The notes below the pieces were generated by a model, which saw only the letters and a list, made by a program, of their open reading frames with translations, was not told the DNA's origin and did no database searches. This document shows, piece by piece, positions 49,569 to 61,635 of a stretch of DNA of 64,000 nucleotides (within the stretch, counting starts at the first letter, position 1; each line of letters begins with the position of its first letter). This DNA is from Nepenthes gracilis. Its lineage: Eukaryota > Streptophyta > Magnoliopsida > Caryophyllales > Nepenthaceae. The position numbers were made by a program, and so were the translations under genes. The stretch spans positions 10,936,501 to 11,000,500 of the forward strand of contig BSYO01000013.1 of the NCBI GenBank assembly GCA_033239525.1, written 5' to 3'.

Positions 49569-49700
49569 ATGCAAGTTAGAACACCTAGGATTTCCTAACC
49601 TAACTTATTCAGTCTATATCTATCCCTACCTATTCAGTCAGCCAGGATTATTTCCTAAGCTTCCGAATATGATTTAGATCATTCTTAAGGCATCTCATAT

Positions 49701-49712
49701 TCTCTGATACCA
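49701..49712 (-). promoter_or_regulatory. Primer-binding site of element B
   Basis: The coding strand reads TGGTATCAGAGA, a perfect match to the complement of the initiator Met-tRNA 3' end, 2 bp from the LTR end. Confidence 0.88.
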
Positions 49713-50124
49713 TTTGTGACGAAACGAATCCTAATTCTTATAGGACCCTCCATCAGACAGATACAGAACAATGTCCATAAATTTTTATTTATAAATTCTG
49801 TAGAAATTCTGGTAGAGTTTTATCTAGAATTGGACGAAAATCAAAATATACAACCTACTTATTTACACCTATATAGAACATACTCAATATCCAAACCATA
49901 GACTTATGACCATAACATAATCACAGGACTAGTATAAGCACGTAACTAACAAAATATCATAATTCATATCCTATAATACGCATTCACAAGACCACAAGTG
50001 CCATCCATGGCCTTAATTTAATAACCCTATCAACTATATCAAAATTTAGACAAGAGATGCCATCTAGGACCTATACAGAAATCAGAAAATATATAATGGA
50101 AGCAACTATGCCCAAGATATAATT

Positions 50125-50303
50125 TGTAGATATAATGTCTCCATGCACCCGCTTGTAAATATTGTCCACTTTGCCATACAGACGCACAGTTTTGCCCCTA
50201 GCAGACAGCCTCCACTGCCCCCAAAATGCGTCCATAAGGAGAGGTATCCACACATTTATAAGGCTCGCTTCGTTCCCCTCCCCATCCGATGTGTGATATC
50301 ACA
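50125..50303 (-). repeat. TRIM-type short LTR
   Basis: 179 bp. The coding strand runs from TGTGATATCACACATCGG to ATATCTACA. Inside are GGGGAACGAAGCGAGC, a TTATAA box, TGTGGATACCTCTCC and GGACAATATTTACAAGCGG. This order matches from memory a widespread plant TRIM (GATCCCACATCGG..., GGACAATATC) whose LTRs are of this size. It also fits the usual TRIM layout, as a PPT and PBS lie only 70 bp away. Confidence 0.7.
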
Positions 50304-50372
50304 GTCCACCTACTTTGTGGGGCCCAGCGTTCGCGCTGGCACACCGAACCGTGCCCCGTCTCTGATACCATC
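50304..50372 (-). other. TRIM-type interior with PBS and PPT
   Basis: 69 bp. On the coding strand TGGTATCAGAGA (plus 50359-50370, perfect Met-tRNA PBS) is followed by CGGGGCACGGTTCGGTGTGC, CAGCGCGAACGCTGGGCCCC and a G-rich GTAGGTGGAC before the short LTR. It is non-coding, as in TRIMs. The embedded AGCGCGAACGCT forms a small inverted repeat. Confidence 0.7.
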
Positions 50373-53300
50373 TGTGATGTCCCACGTCATAATTGCTTGT
50401 ACTTATCATTAATATTATTATTATCATAGACAGGATCCTAACATTAGCCATAAATTATACTGGCTTTAATATCACATTATTCATTCATGATATTAGTCTA
50501 AATTAAGGAAGATGTTTACTAAACATTCATAAGAATTTAAACCTGACAGAAGCAAATATATCATAACAGAAGCAATTCCATTATTATCAAAATACAACAT
50601 GTTTAAAATACAACATTATACAGTACATATTTTTTTTTCTTTCTTTTCATCATCCCAAGTACAATATATACGTCATAACAAAATTATGGTCACCTCAAAC
50701 TTCTTTCCTAATCCTGTTCGTTCTTCATTATTTCTTGAGACTCTTTTGAAGGAAAGTGAAAACAGCAAGTGAGTGAGCCAAATACTCAGCAGTATACATA
50801 ACACATAAAGGCATAAATTTTATACAGAATATACATTAACATATATAAATAGGAGCAGATACATGAAGTGCAATGCATTTACCTTTCTTTATTTTTCAGC
50901 TTTTATTGACTGTATTTATTTTTCCATATCTTTAGGGAGTAGGGCCAGTAGGCCTCACCAGCTAACGAAATTGATAAATCGAAGAAAAGATTGTGTTAAT
51001 CCACACAATTTAAGGCAAATATCCTAGTAATAGGATAGATTGTGCTTACTTTCACAATCGAGATTGTGCTTAATTCTACAATCCAATTCTTGTCCTCCTT
51101 CTTATACCCCGAGGCGGGCGATACTACCTATAATCCCGGTAGACGGGGCCGAAACGGACGCGTCGTATGAAAGCAATTCTTCGATTTTCCATTGTAATAT
51201 CTTAAGGCATACCAGGGAATATCACAATCTGAAAAAGATCCATGGTCCAATTTTCTTTTTCACCTGTGAAGGGGTCTTGTATAACTGAACTTAACAGAAT
51301 TTAGCGGAACGTAATTGGGCGTAACTGAATTTTTTTCATATTTTCATAGAGTCCCTTCCAAACTTTTATGAATATAGTTTAACATAGTAAACGATATCCA
51401 AATATAATATTTCATAGGTCTTGAACATGCAGAAAAATGCATACGGAACTTTATTCCATATTTAGTGTCTTTTAATCTATTTGGTGGCAAATTAGTTTAC
51501 CAGAGCTTAAATAATTTAATTCGATACTTATTGATGTTAGTAAGTCAAGTTGGGGTAGGTCTTGAGCTAGTTTAATATTTTATTCATATTTCAGAAATTT
51601 TTCGGTTCATGTGAACCGGTTCGGTTAAGGCCTGGGACGTGGTTTCCTAATTATTTTGAGCCCAAATTTTTTTACAATTATCCCAATATCCTTTTCAGGT
51701 CGATTGGTCATTGTTCGGTCAATGTTTAGTCAAATTTGGGCCTTGTTTGACCCTTTTTAATAAATGGCTCAAATTACCATTTAAGCTGAATCGGTTCGGG
51801 AGCGGCTTTGAGGGACCGGTTCACTGAGTTATATAGCCCATTTTCACGAGATGATTTAACAAAACATGGACATGGGTCTCCAACTATGTTGTGCCAAAAT
51901 TTGAGCCGGTTTGGTGATCGGATGGTGGCCAGTTCAGTCTGCCAACACAGACTGTCCATTCGGGTTTCAGCAAAACTGTCCAGAACAGTTCTGCTTCCCT
52001 AATTTTTTTATGGTTCAATCGGGCCTATTTTTGACCGGTTCTGGGCATCCTCTTGTATCCAAGGGACTTAACGGTTTAGCCAGTTCAGGCAAAATTCCCA
52101 GAACAGATTCTGCATCAGCATAAGCTGATGCAGACAGATTTTGTTACAAATTTGAGGGTCCGAATAATATTTAATTTGGATCCGATTTTTACGAGGCGAT
52201 ACTTGAATATCACCTCCAAGGTCTTAGCTAACGTCGGGCACGGATTTGGCCCATTTTGGGTTCGGGTTGTATTTTATTTAAAATTATTTCCCCAACTGGT
52301 CAAAGAAATAGTTTAGCAAGACCCTTGCTGTTCATGAGTCCGGTTCAGTATCCGACCCAAATTTTCTTGGGCCTCCGGTTTACATGGTAATAGTCCACAC
52401 CTAATGCTAGCAAATCGATTCGGGTTGGACTCCGGATCAATCCAATTTGGTGCGTTTTTGGCTAAATTTCATAAACTGAAATTTCAGCGTCAGCAGAACC
52501 AGTAAGCTGGTTCCGCAGCTGAGTTTGGGTCCGATTTTGAACCCCTTCTTGAACGCTTCAGAGGCAATTTTTTTTCCAATTTTACTTCATTAAATAAGGA
52601 TCATTTTACCAGTTTTGGCCATTGGCTAATTCGGCCATTTAGTGGTCGATATGAAGCAAATATCAGGAACTGCCACAGCAGAACCCGATTTTGGACATTA
52701 TCATGTGTCCAGGGCCGGTTCACCCTTTTTTAATTTTTTTATTGCAACTCCTCATGAAGTTATGATAACTAAGGAAGTATATTCAAGTATTGGATCAGCA
52801 ATATTCAAGAGCATTTAGCCAAAAATTGCTCAACAATCAAGGTCAAAGTACATTTGTCGATTTATTCAGTTGGACTTTTCCTTGCTGCCTCTTGGTTTCC
52901 TTCCTCTTTTGCCTTACTTTACCCCCGATTTTTTTGTGCTTCACAATCTCTCCTCTCTTCCCTTCTTCTACCCTATTCATGCCTTAAATAAATTGACTCA
53001 TCTTATCCCCTAAACCCTCATGTCATTCTTTGAATTTCTGCATGTAGCAACAGCTTGGTGGTTGCATTAGATTGCAACCAGTGTTTAGCTGATTCATTAT
53101 CCCTCTATTAGGCAATAATGAGGCTACAATCTAGGGCCAGTATTTAGTATTATTTGTGGCCAAACTTATCCTAATTAAGTTTCTCAAAGAGCTGCTTAGA
53201 AGATTGGGAAACTTGGCTGCTGATGCTTGCCACCTTCATACCTCTTTTTCCCATTTTTCCTATTAATATATAATGTGTCCTTAATTTGCTATATTTTATA

Positions 53301-54058
53301 CTTACTATAGTCCAACATAGAGTAAAAAATCCACATAATTTCCTCCATTGGCACAGCTGCCAAATCAAATTTGTCCAAGTCCTCCTTGGTTGCTGAATTT
53401 TCCCTTATTGTCATGTAGATGTTGCCGTGGAATTTTGAGGGTCATTTTGGTTCTCTAAATTTTTCTAAGTGTGGGAAGGGTCTTATACACATAATACCCC
53501 TTGTGTGTGACCAAGTTTTTCTTAGAAATTTAGCAAAAATGGTTGCCAACAGCAGTTTTCGTCAACCGGAGTGAAAATTCCCATTTTGCCTATTATTTTG
53601 AAGGATTTAATTTAAGGTGTTCGGGTATGCGTTGGTAAAAATTTTTGGACATGAAAACTTAGTATAGACACTAAAGATCATCTAGTATTAATTTCATCCC
53701 AAACCAAATTTTTTATCATCTCCTAATTTATATCCTTGGCTTTTAGGTTTGAAGAGAACTTTAAAAGATTGGGTGTCGGGGTTTTGGGAAACGAATACAT
53801 AGGAAGTTAGTCTACTTGTCAATGATCAACTAGGATTATTTACCTCAAAATTCGGATTGCCTAATACATCCCGAATTAGTTCCTAGCTTTTAGGTTCAAA
53901 AATAAAATTAAAGGGATCGAGCATGAGTATATAAAAAAACTAAGACATAGGGGGTTAGAATATTTGTCAAAGACTATTTTGGATTAATTTCATCATAATC
54001 TGAATTACATATGTCGTCCCAAATTACGTTTCTGGTTTATGGGATTGCGGTCCTTACA
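50373..54058 (-). repeat. LTR E, 3.7 kb
   Basis: 3686 bp from TGTGATGTCCC to GGTCCTTACA on the plus strand, so the coding strand starts TGTAAGGACCGC. It shares the GGCCTCACCAGCTAACG block (50950-50975), the ACCCCG...CGGGG stem (51106-51149) and the TAATATCTTAAGGCAT block (about 51195) with LTRs of A and C, but it is unlike the 179-bp TRIM LTR on the other side of the PBS. Dispersed ACCGGTTC/GGTTCGG motifs occur through 51600-52740. It is either a solo LTR joined to a TRIM or half of a recombinant element. Confidence 0.72.
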
Positions 54059-56386
54059 GCAGAAGTATAAATATAGTTCTAATAGTTTATAGAGCATACT
54101 ACAATCATTTATACATAATTTCCTTTACAAAACTCTATGGCACATGAAAAATTATCCGATTTTTCAAAATACATTAGGATAATCTTTAAAACTTCACCGA
54201 GGCTCTAGAACCTTCATTGCTAATCTCTAGCTAGGCCTGATCATTCACTATCTTTTTATATCCTTATTTAGAGGAAAAAAATAAAACAATTAGCCGAAAC
54301 CCAACAAGGTACTAAAACGTGCAGAATATAATGCTCTCATGCAAAATATAATGCAGTAAAATAGATATGATTGCATTTAAAATATAAATGCGATAAGACA
54401 ATGACTATGGAAACATTAGCAGAATATAGATGCAGAAGATCATAGAAATTGTTAGCGAAACAGAAAAACATATACATAATTCATGATAAAAGTATAGTTC
54501 CATATAAATAGGTCTTAGAAAACATAAATCATGCTTTCAAGTTATAACGTAAACATTTAATGGTAGAAAACTACGTTAATATCAGATGAGAAGAATAGAA
54601 GTAGTCCATGAAAATAAGAATAATGCGTGATTCTACTTAAACATACATCGAGGTTCATAAAACAGTTCTAAATCTCACTTGTTTTTTCAAAAATTTTAGT
54701 TTAATATCCTATGGACGCAGCTAGTGTAACCTATTAGCCGAGGGGCAAATAATCGGGAATAAATTATTTTTTCGCCACACAATCAACGGCCGGAAACAGT
54801 AATGGTAACAGGGACCGATTGTATTTTTGGGCACACAATTCAAAGCTAACGGAGGATTTCTGACCTCCAAAGTCAGTTCCAATAACGTCTCGAAGAAGAG
54901 CAAACCACATATAACTTCATGAATGGAGTTATCATCGATTACCACCGTGATGTCCTAAGGCATGTTGGAGAACCTCACATGACCATATATCAGTCTTGGG
55001 TTCTAATTGATAGAATCAGAAACAGTTTGTTCTCGTTTTCTTAGCTTATAACTCATCAACTTCAGAAATCAGTAAGGATTTTACCATTAATCCTTCAGAA
55101 TGCTCCAGAAATCTGCAAAAATTTAACAGTGTGGTTTCGTATAAATTTCTCAATTATAAATCATAACATGAACAATACTCTTTTACAAATTAACTGTAAC
55201 GTATCAGAAATTATGGATTTTAAACATTAAATCTCTTCATTTTCATGTTTAGGGTTTCGATAACTATTCTAAACATAAAATAGATACCAAATACATGCAT
55301 AAATATAAAATCTATCTGGTAATTTACAGTAAACATGTAGAACCATGGATTTAAAGCACCAAATCCTTAATTTTCGTATCTAGGGTTTCAATCAAGCTTT
55401 CGGACATAAATTGAGTACCAAATACATGATTTTTCATAAAATCAAAGCTATATATTGTCGCATATGCAAATAAATGTGAAATCTGTCTGAATAATTTGCA
55501 GAAATAGGTTTTATTTATATAGAACATGGAGAAACATGCTTTAGAGTATAAATACAGTTGTAGAGATATTAAAATACTGTAAAAATGGTATATAACGTCT
55601 GGAGTACACTTGCCTGAGTCTAATCTACCATTGTTCTTACATGGATCGGAGTGGAACGGCCAAAATCTCCCTTTTCTTCTCTATTGCTTCCCTTTTCCTC
55701 TTCTCTTCCATTGATCCCTCTCACTGGAACGTCAAAAATGACGAAAAAAATGTGCACGATACTTTTTACACACAGATCGCTCGAGCGCCACTCGGGCACA
55801 CCGCCCTGCCAATGCTGCGTCTCGAGCGCCAGTCGAGTGCACTTTGAGTGGTAGGTTCTATTTTTCACGCCCCATTGGCACTTGAGTGCTACTTGGGCAT
55901 GGGTCAGGCCCGCATTGAACCTGCAGCGTGTCTACATTGCGTTTTTGCTACCCGAGACCCATTTTGACCCTTCTAATCCAATTCTTCGCATCTTTGGATC
56001 CTAATTTTGATTATATACGCTTAATTGGCCGTGACTATCATAATTTAAAGCCTAAAATTTTATTTACGAATCAACGTTTCTCGGTTTACAACTTCTGTTC
56101 CCGATTTACCAATTTTAGAACTTTGGGCTTTTCAATCCGATCCCTCCTGTACCTTTGATCACAATTCACGTATCTCAACTTAATTACCTTCAAATTATCA
56201 TATTTTGAAATTCCAACACCTCACCACCCATATTAACCATATCTTAAAAATCGATACCTTATAGGGCCCAACTTCCTCTTTATACTTCCGAACTCAATTT
56301 TTTACATTCTAAACCTAATCATTGATTATTATTAATTCAATTTTACCATAATTATTGTATTCTGAAGCTCAGGTCATCACACAAAA

Positions 56387-58500
56387 GCAACAATAAACAT
56401 ATGGAACCAACATCATAACTCCATGTATGACGTAAGTTCAGACAAGATGCCACTAGGTACCCAAATTAACCCTAACAACCTGCGGAAGCACATATACCCA
56501 TAAAACATAGCAAAAACTATATATTATATACATCATCATCGTCAATATACATGACCATCAAAAATAATATAAAAGACTCTATAAGGTACAAATCCACAAG
56601 GCAAAGTCCTCACAGCTATCCTCCAAGATCTTCGTGCCTAGCCGACTTCTACTCCTCTATCCCGTCCTATCGGATATAAACTTGTACTCATTTTGGACAA
56701 GAAAAAATAGCAAAGGTGAGGCAAATGCTCAGTAAGGGAAATATAATCAAGGATAATATATAATATATTCAAAATAGAATAGGGAAGGGGATAGGAGCAT
56801 GATATATGATGCATAACATGAAACGTGAAAAAATATATTTTCAGAATATAAATAACTTTTCATATTTTATTTTATTATCTTAGGGTTTTAGAATATACAT
56901 AAATTTATTTATCTTTATGGATTAGAGTTAGTAGGCCTTACCAGTTAATTGTACGATAGAATAAGGAAAGGAATATTTATGCTTCCACATATTCTAAGGC
57001 GCAACCCATACCGTTCAACATCCCATGGTGAGCGGTATACTTTTAACCCGGTATACGGGGCCATATCACATATGCCACCATATCTCCCGTGGCTCAGAGG
57101 CAATCATTGTGCTTTCACAGTAATATCCTAAGGCATGTCAAGGAATATCACCCACTATAATACACGGTCAGGATAATCCTTGAGTTTTCACTGTAATATC
57201 TATGGTATATTAGGAAATATTACCCTCTTAAATATAAAACTATGGTCCTAATTTTACTATTTCTTATTCTTTGAGGGAAAGTCCACCAAATTTCTTTCAC
57301 AAAGTTCACTCCGGGAGAACGAATCATACACATATCAAATTATGGCATTCCTTTCGTATACTTCATAATTTTTATATTTCTTACTGGTTTAAATCTTCAC
57401 ATAATTTAAATTATAAGCATGAATATCATAAAGTATGGGAGAAATAGAAATTCTTACCACTATGAGCCAAACATGACTTTAGAACTTCTGGATAACAAAT
57501 TTTTCCTTTACAAATGCATATAACGTAATTTTTGGAGTATACACAAGAGAATATTTGTAATGTATATGTGAAATAATATCCCGATTCATATCCGATAATG
57601 TTTCAAAATACATAAAATTAATGTATATAAAATATATGTGGATAAATACCAAATATATGGGGTGCCCGCATCCATAAAGCTAGGGTTACGAATGTCTAAA
57701 GTCAAATCATGTATAAATTATAAACAATTCGAATAAAACCAAAAGGAGTGCAAGTTAGGGTTCAGGCGAACGTAATTTTGTATAAAATTATAAAATCGGA
57801 TACCCAATTAATAAATTAACATATTCAAGGTTTGAGTTTTGATTATCTAAAGCCAAATCATGTATAAAATCTAAAATAAATTGGTAAAATAGTCCAGGCA
57901 CGGGTTAGGATTTTCGGGTACAAAATGCTACACAAAACTCACAAATCGGACATGAAATTGAAGTATTTTCATACTTAGGTCATAGGTAATGGAAAACATA
58001 AACTTAATCGGGTATTGGGATTATGATAACCAAAGAAAATGAAACGAAAGTGCAAGAAAATGAAGGATGAGAGTATGGTTGTACTTGTCTTAGCCCGATC
58101 TATCACTTCTCTAACTAGTTCGAGCTTGGAATCAGACTTGGGAACCTCGAATTCCTCCTCTCTCTTCCTCTTCATGCTCTTTCTCTCTCTTCTACGTGGA
58201 AACCCAAAAAATGACTCTTGAAAACCCTTGCGGGATTTTTATTTCACAAGTCGATGCTCAACGCCTAGCGGGCGCTCACTCGAGCATTTCAGCGCTAGCC
58301 CCAGGCCCTTGAGTGCCCCTGGCAGATGCTAAGGTGCTACTTTGGGTGCCCACAACGCCACCCGAGTCTCCAGGCATGCACCCCAAGCCAGGAGCTCCCA
58401 CCACTTCTGGAATCTAATTTTTTCTCATGAATTAAATCTAATCTTGATTATATTAATTTAATTATCCGTAATTACGATATTCGAAATTTGATACATTACA
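56387..58500 (-). repeat. 5' LTR of element A, second fragment
   Basis: 2114 bp continuing 39264 after element B. It starts GCAACAATAAACATATGGA (3' LTR: GCCACAATAAACACGTGGC) and ends GATACATTACA. The AATATCCTAAGG block lies near 57121. A GC-rich module lies near 58245-58400. Confidence 0.85.
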
Positions 58501-58505
58501 TCATA

Positions 58506-61500
58506 TCAGATTTGAGGACTCCTAACATCAAATTATTGGCATAAATGGTTGTCTTTCTTAAAAGATACCGAGAATCATATTTACAATCCTCAAGCAATTT
58601 ACCCACTTGCACTAATGCATAATTATATCTTATGTATGGCATGACTACTTAGACCTTTAGAATTAGTTAGACAATAATTATATCCATAAGTAATGCCTAT
58701 AAATCCTCAAAGCAAAGACTTTAAATGCTAACTCCCAATCATGGGTGGTTTAGCTCTAATCATAGGCTTCTCCCCGGTTAAACCACGAGTATCTACCCAC
58801 ATACGATGTAGGAACGATATAATTCTAAATATTCCTTAAAAACATCACATTTTGCTATAATTCATTGGATTCATCAGGGATCAACCCAAACGATATAGTT
58901 GAAAATTACCCTCCATTCCTCGAAAGCTATCCCCACATATCTCACTCCGACGGATACCGATCGCTTCCAAGCCAAATGCCCCATAGACACTACAGTTCTC
59001 GAGAAACACTTAACGAACATCTTACTAGATTCACCTTGGCCCAAGAGAAATGCACACTTTCGTGACATCGATCAGTCTTTCCCAAATGCGCCATCGTTCA
59101 AATCTCTACAGAACCACATACATGCTATCGAAGAAACTACATGCCCAACATAACACTTTCCTTAATCAAATTCATATTCTCTCCCAATTGAGCATATGAC
59201 TAACTACCCTTCACAATCCATGATACTATCCTCAAACAGAGTTTATACACTCCTATGACTTTTTGAATTTATCGATAGGCCATCACAATATTGACCCAAA
59301 TATGGGCAAAAGATCCAACCCATAAAATCTACAAAAATGCCAATGAACCTATGAACCCAACGGCATTGCCGGAACTTGTAATGGCTATATCCTTATCCTG
59401 AGTGCTGCCACAGGCAGAACTCCCAATTATCCTCAATTAACAACACTCTTGATATAAATCAATCTTATAGAATACCAGGCCTTTGTAAAAGACCAAACGA
59501 TTAACCTATTCATTCACAGTGCTGTTTATCAAACCATAAATCTCTCGAATGACCTAAATTTTAAATCATTCACAATTAACCTTGTCAGTTCATCTTACTC
59601 ACCTCAAAGGTTCTAGTGTATCCCACAGCGACACCTAACTGATACTTCCTTGATTCTAAACAAAATCCTTAAAAATTAGTGTTGATCCCAACACAACATC
59701 AAATTACCGATCAAAGATAAATTAGCCTAATATTTTCCTCTAAGGAACATCCTCAAATGCTTACACAACAAAAACTTCTCAGTGACCACAAGATGATTTC
59801 AAGATGTGGCTTTATATCTAAATAAATTAGACACATATCCCCATTAAACAACTTGCAGGTACAATGATACTAATTTTCTGATACATTGATTAACTCTAAC
59901 TCTTACTCAAACTTTCACAACCCAATTGTAGGATGTAATATCTTTACTAATCCAATTCATACTAGCATGGCCACTCACCAATAAAAATTAGATCATAGCT
60001 CGGTACCATAAAACAAATCAAATCAACTCGATTAATCATATCTACGGACCCAAAAAAATATCATGATCATCGATATAACTAGCACATGTCTATGGTCCTC
60101 AAACAAACAGATAAACTTGAAAAACACAATGAAAATACATATTTAGAATCTTAAAATAACACACATACTAAAATTTCAAAATTTAAAGATCCTACCTTTC
60201 AGCACGGTAGATAACACCTCTATGCCTTATGCTATCACAGCAAGGAACCCCAATCCAAGGCACTAGATACTTCACCGCCCGACCCATGGGATAAGGACTA
60301 TCCTAAATCATGTGGCCGAATTGTCTACAATTAAAATCATACTCCCAAAACTCGTCAAAAAGGATATTCATTCCATAAAAAGCATCTGTGAAAAAATTCC
60401 ACAATATCTCTTTATCCTTCTGAGCCATAACTCTTATCTCATCAATCGCCCTCGAATGGCTTCGCCTTCTAACTTATGAGAGGCAAACATTACCTTATCT
60501 CCTCTCGGATATTGTGACACCGCCACACCGTATCAATTCTCAAGATCCACACTTCAACTTCTATAGGATCCAAGCCACCCGAAAGTTCAAGCACTAGATC
60601 ATCATTACTAAATCGATTATAAATCGTCATCATTAGATTCACTAATACTCAAAATCGATTCCAAGTTATCCTTACCTCAAGTTATCGATTCCACCTTATC
60701 CGTCTCACTTGGCATGCCATTCAAGGATCCCCATTCTTAGTCCTTAGATCAAGATCAGCTTAAGTTAATCCTTAAGGTATCCTCCTTATAACTTCTCGTT
60801 CTTATGGTTCTCGACTGGACTAGATTCTCCAAGACTTTCAAGTTTCATCATCATTTCTAGCAAATTTATGTATTCAGCTTCTCTATCATGTTGTTGACCA
60901 CCATCACATGCCGATTTTCATCTAGGCGGCATGATCAGTTACTAATATCCTTTCTAAAATAAGAATGATATGGGTTAGATTATAACTCAATTCGAATATT
61001 AACTAGAGCACTATTCCCTATGCACTTGAAATATAACTAATGATCCTTACTTAGTTTTGGCTTAAGTGAACTACCTTAACTTAATTAAAACACTAACTAG
61101 GACACCACAACTAGACAATCAGACTTAATTACTGATTCTGACTTAGTTCTAAGGCTATTGGCATTCCATTTCGGACATCCTGCTCCTGGCTTTCGAGCAA
61201 AGGTAGCTTTCTATTCATGAGTAGGCCTAGCTAGCCTTTCGTCTACTATTCTGTAATCTCTTAGGCGAAATTGACCTCTTTCGTTCCTTTCCTGCTTTTT
61301 GGCTTTGTTCAGTATGCCAGTTTGCTAACTTCTTGGCCGGGTGGGGTCAACATCCGATCTTTTGGCCTAGACCTCGAAGACTGCAAAGTATATGCCAATT
61401 GACTCTTTCTACACTTTCTTATTCATAGGATTTGCATAATGGAGTAGATCGGGTGCACTATGCCTCCTCCTCGAACCTCTCTTTGGCTTACCAATATTGA

Positions 61501-61620
61501 CTAATTACAGAATCTATGTATTGCTAGACGCCTGGCAATACGCCTTCATCTACTTATTCGATCTATCTTACTCTAACCTCAACTTTCGCATAAAATTCAG
61601 ATCAAATCTAAGGGATCTCA
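58506..61620 (-). pseudogene. Element C pol and gag relic, 5' part
   Basis: Continues 29803. On the minus strand an RNase H-like stretch with VFALRIYRHYL-type residues lies near 58660-58810. The RT FGLTN region lies near 59330-59400 and the RT start near 59580-59630. A zinc knuckle near 60295-60345 reads DFNCRQFGHMI*DSP. The gag start is at 60932 (MPPR*KSACDGGQQHDREAE then YINLLEMMMKLE). Stops are frequent. Compared with element A, an extra block of about 400 bp lies in the leader (61145-61540). Confidence 0.7.
61145..61540. other. Unique insert of about 400 bp in element C leader
   Basis: Element A passes directly from an AATTGTCCGATCTAATTGAG-like leader to CTTCTACTTATCCAATC. Element C has about 400 extra bp between the equivalent points. 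The insert has balanced base composition, unlike its surroundings. It includes GGCATTCCATTTCGGACATC, GGCCTAGCTAGCC and AAGTATATGCCAATTGACTC. The origin is unknown. An organellar (mitochondrial) fragment is one possibility. Confidence 0.5.
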
Positions 61621-61621
61621 T

Positions 61622-61632
61622 TTCGTGATACA
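61622..61632 (-). promoter_or_regulatory. Degenerate primer-binding site of element C
   Basis: The coding strand reads TGTATCACGAA where the family has TGGTATCAGAG. Its position next to the 5' LTR supports the call. Confidence 0.6.
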
Positions 61633-61635
61633 AAT

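Larger units (their letters stand above)
39265..56381 (-). mobile_element. Element B: full-length Ty3/gypsy element nested in A
   Basis: Bounded by TGTGACAG (39265) and ATCACA (56381) and flanked by exact CAAAA duplications (39260-39264 and 56382-56386). The 3' LTR is 39265-46080, the PPT 46081-46093, the interior to 49700, the PBS 49701-49712, and the 5' LTR 49715-56381. Removing insert H leaves a 3' LTR of 2730 bp, and removing the insert 50125-54058 leaves a 5' LTR of 2734 bp. The interior (about 3.6 kb) keeps gag but no clear RT, so the copy is deleted and non-autonomous now. By eye the LTRs differ at about one base in six over their first 120 bp, mostly transitions, so it is old. Confidence 0.9.
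49715..56381 (-). repeat. 5' LTR of element B, interrupted at 50125-54058
   Basis: LTR parts 49715-50124 and 54059-56381 (2734 bp) align with the 3' LTR. At the junction the 3' LTR has GATATAATCTGCGAAAGTA, while this copy has GATATAATT, the insert, then GCAGAAGTA. No target duplication is visible. Confidence 0.88.
29804..58500 (-). mobile_element. Element A: Ty3/gypsy element nested in C
   Basis: The 3' LTR is 29804-31983, the internal region 31984-39114 (interrupted by solo LTR G), and the PBS 39115-39126. The 5' LTR is split by element B into 39129-39264 and 56387-58500. Flanking 5-mers are ACATA (29799-29803) and TCATA (58501-58505), one mismatch. Without inserts the LTRs are about 2180 and 2250 bp and the interior about 3.5 kb, short for an intact gag-pol. 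This copy is thus deleted as well as mutated. Confidence 0.8.

Noticed and set aside
49701..49712. Possible tRNA fragment because of the TGGTATCAGAG sequence
   Set aside because: It is the retroelement primer-binding site, complementary to only the 3' end of initiator Met-tRNA. No tRNA fold surrounds it.
58865..59153. Overlapping ORFs on both strands, with a near copy at 33290-33480
   Set aside because: They lie in the RNase H/RT relic of elements C and A. The resemblance reflects shared transposon ancestry and the frames do not match the ancestral pol frame.
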